Source: Treponema bryantii NK4A124
Lineage (GTDB): Bacteria > Spirochaetota > Spirochaetia > Treponematales > Treponemataceae
NCBI RefSeq assembly: GCF_000421345.1
Contig: NZ_ATWV01000004.1
Coordinates: 124,001 to 188,000, forward strand
Direction: 5' to 3'
Length of the DNA: 64,000 nt
A program made the translations under genes and the position numbers. Positions 62,447 through 64,000 of the stretch are shown piece by piece (the stretch's first letter is position 1; the number at the start of each line of letters is the position of its first letter). Below the pieces are notes generated by a model that ran no database searches, was not told the origin of the DNA, and saw only the letters and a list, made by a program, of their open reading frames with translations.

Positions 62447-64000
62447 TTACCCACGTTTCCAGGTTGGTCCAGTTGGTGTATCAATAATAATAACACCACG
62501 GGCAGTTAATTGGTTACGAATTTCATCAGCCCGGGCAAAATCCTTTGCTTTTTTAGCAGCTGTTCTTTCTGCTACAAGTGCATCAATTTCTGCAGCCTCA
62601 GGGTCTCCTGCATGGGCATCAGCTGCTCCGGAAGTACCTGCAACAGCTGCACCACTATGTAAAGCCTGCTCATCAAGAACATCAAAAGCGTTCTTAATTA
62701 CATCAAGGCTTAAAACACTATCCATCTTCAAAATAGCAGCAAGTGCAGTTCCAGCCTTTACTCCACCCTTTCCTGCTGCTTCCTTCTGCATTGCAGCCAT
62801 AGCAACCGGGGTAGCAAGGTCATTTGAAAGGCCTTCTCGGAATTTAGCAAGGTTTTCAGTTTCACCATCAATTTTACCAAGAATAGAAGCAAAGTTTTCG
62901 CGGGTAAGTCCAAGCCCTTCTTCGCCATTTGCCTTAGCAAGAAGCTTAGCAACACGAGCATTCAAAGCCGCACGACCGTTCTTAGCAGATTCCAGAGCTT
63001 CCAGACTAAATACAAGCTGCTTTCTGTAGTGTCCGTTCAAAAGGAAGAATCTATAATCCAACGGAGCAATTCCCTTGTCTTTAAGAGAAAAACCGCGCTC
63101 TGGAGGCAGCGAAGTCTGCAGTGTAATAAAGTTACCGCTGGACTTACTCATCTTACCGCCTTCAAGAATAAGGAACTCATTGTGCATCCAGTAGTCAACC
63201 CAAGGACCTTTAGCACGCTCAGCCTCGTCAAAAGAACCTTCCGACTGAGCAATTTCGTTAGTATGATGAACAGGTACGTGATCAATACCACCTGTATGAA
63301 TATCAAAATGCTTTCCAAGATACTTCATACTCATAGCAGAACATTCAATATGCCAGCCAGGGTAACCACGGCCCCAAGGAGAATCCCAGGTCATAGCCTG
63401 ATCTTCAAACTTAGATTTTGTAAACCAGAGAACAAAGTCACCAGGGTTACGCTTGTTTTCATCAATAACGACAACCTTACGTTTACCAGCCCCTGCCTTA
63501 AGTTCATCAAGGTTGAGGTTTGCAAGTTTACCGTAATCAGGGAAGGTAGAAATATCATAATAAAGATTTCCGCCAGCCATATAAGTGTGGCCCTGAGCTT
63601 CAATCTTTTTAATCAGTTCAATCATGTCGTCAATGTGTTCTGTTGCGCGGCAGATAACGTCCGGATGACGGATATTCATTGCGTCAATATCCTTCATAAA
63701 AGCGTCAGTATAAAAATTTGCAACCTCAAGAACACTCTGATGACGTTCTGCTGCAGATTTCTTCATTTTATCTTCACCGTTGTCACCATCGTCAGTAAGG
63801 TGACCAACATCTGTGATATTCATAACATGCTTAACTTCATATCCCAAAAACTGCAGAGTCTTATCAAGAATATCCCAGCAAACATAAGCACGAAGATTTC
63901 CTACATGCGCATAATTGTAAACTGTAGGACCACAGCCGTAAAAACCTGCATGTCCTTCAACAAGCGGCTTAAACTCTTCCATTTTTCGTCCCATAGTATT
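62447..64000 (-). CDS. cysS: Cysteinyl-tRNA synthetase (5' end beyond window)
   Basis: Charges tRNA-Cys. The frame continues to the right edge: upstream of the in-frame ATG at 63994 the codons read Asn-Thr, giving NTMGRKMEEFKPLVEG, which matches the conserved start of CysRS, so the true start is a few codons outside. Motifs: FYGCGPTVYNYAHVGNLRAY (HIGH region, His-Val-Gly-Asn with zinc Cys), WHIECSAMSMKYLG, and KMSKSSGNFITL (KMSKS). 518 residues visible, no truncation at the C-terminus. Confidence 0.95.
   Translation of the reverse strand, partial: NTMGRKMEEFKPLVEGHAGFYGCGPTVYNYAHVGNLRAYVCWDILDKTLQFLGYEVKHVMNITDVGHLTDDGDNGEDKMKKSAAERHQSVLEVANFYTDAFMKDIDAMNIRHPDVICRATEHIDDMIELIKKIEAQGHTYMAGGNLYYDISTFPDYGKLANLNLDELKAGAGKRKVVVIDENKRNPGDFVLWFTKSKFEDQAMTWDSPWGRGYPGWHIECSAMSMKYLGKHFDIHTGGIDHVPVHHTNEIAQSEGSFDEAERAKGPWVDYWMHNEFLILEGGKMSKSSGNFITLQTSLPPERGFSLKDKGIAPLDYRFFLLNGHYRKQLVFSLEALESAKNGRAALNARVAKLLAKANGEEGLGLTRENFASILGKIDGETENLAKFREGLSNDLATPVAMAAMQKEAAGKGGVKAGTALAAILKMDSVLSLDVIKNAFDVLDEQALHSGAAVAGTSGAADAHAGDPEAAEIDALVAERTAAKKAKDFARADEIRNQLTARGVIIIDTPTGPTWKRG

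Overview
The window looks like a chromosome segment of a saccharolytic, probably gut- or rumen-associated spirochaete, most likely Treponema. The reasons are protein-level: a very large module-repeat surface lipoprotein with spirochaete-type lipoboxes, an mglBAC galactose system with a treponemal-style gene order, archaeal-type UMP kinase, two-component ABC exporters, a CBS/DRTGG family II pyrophosphatase, and moderate (about 40-45%) GC. No rRNA, tRNA or CRISPR array was seen. The genus call is an inference from gene families; no search was run.

Layout. 1-7.3 kb (minus): the 5' part (over 2,400 codons) of a giant beta-helix repeat lipoprotein that runs off the left edge; a G8 tract sits exactly where its transcript should begin. 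7.5-10.4 kb: asnS and a YihY/BrkB membrane protein fused to a cyclic-nucleotide-binding-like domain. 10.5-17.2 kb (mostly minus): guaA, a vapC remnant, an unknown lipoprotein, an intact Phd/VapC-type toxin-antitoxin pair, a LysM lipoprotein and ppaC. 17.5-20.3 kb: a nuclease-like protein, a PHP hydrolase and a membrane diguanylate cyclase. 20.3-26.0 kb: an alanine/sodium symporter, two MATE exporters and a ferredoxin-like aldo/keto reductase. 26.0-27.7 kb: an AT-rich Xre-ImmA/IrrE plus PIN operon with its own promoter and operator. 27.7-30.7 kb: a GH51 arabinofuranosidase and an acyltransferase. 30.8-35.4 kb: a complete TonB-dependent uptake operon (receptor, ExbB, two ExbD, TonB) whose first ribosome-binding site is buried in a perfect hairpin. 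35.5-39.5 kb: a small membrane protein and a heterodimeric ABC exporter. 39.7-43.7 kb (minus): an unknown protein, a PtsN-like IIA protein and transketolase. 43.9-45.1 kb: a PhnP-like hydrolase and rpmB. 45.3-53.8 kb: a galactose regulon, mglBAC (minus) divergent from a LacI-type regulator followed by galT and galK. 53.8-64 kb: uvrB, HtrA, RadC, a glucosaminidase lipoprotein, UMP kinase, an ECF sigma / anti-sigma / degenerate-transglutaminase operon, and cysS (cut at its 5' end by the right edge).

How the parts fit. Galactose enters through MglBAC and is handled by GalK and GalT; the arabinofuranosidase and transketolase fit pentose and plant-polysaccharide use. A near-perfect palindrome lies between the mglB promoter and its start, and a related site lies in front of the lacI-type gene, so the regulator probably controls both. 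Many genes (guaA, ppaC, yihY-like, PHP, GGDEF, a MATE gene, the PhnP-like gene, the 490-residue unknown, a 58-residue membrane protein) have a promoter -10 box only 6-9 bases before the start codon and no Shine-Dalgarno sequence, which predicts leaderless mRNAs. Intergenic DNA carries three or four families of short palindromic repeats, almost always directly behind stop codons.

The strongest candidates for something new are the G8 tract at the start of the giant lipoprotein gene, the ribosome-site hairpin of the TonB operon, the widespread leaderless architecture, the three-stem palindromic element with complementary loops at 19078-19160, the sigma/anti-sigma/TIG-transglutaminase operon whose catalytic cysteine is replaced by alanine, and the long coiled-coil extension on MglC.
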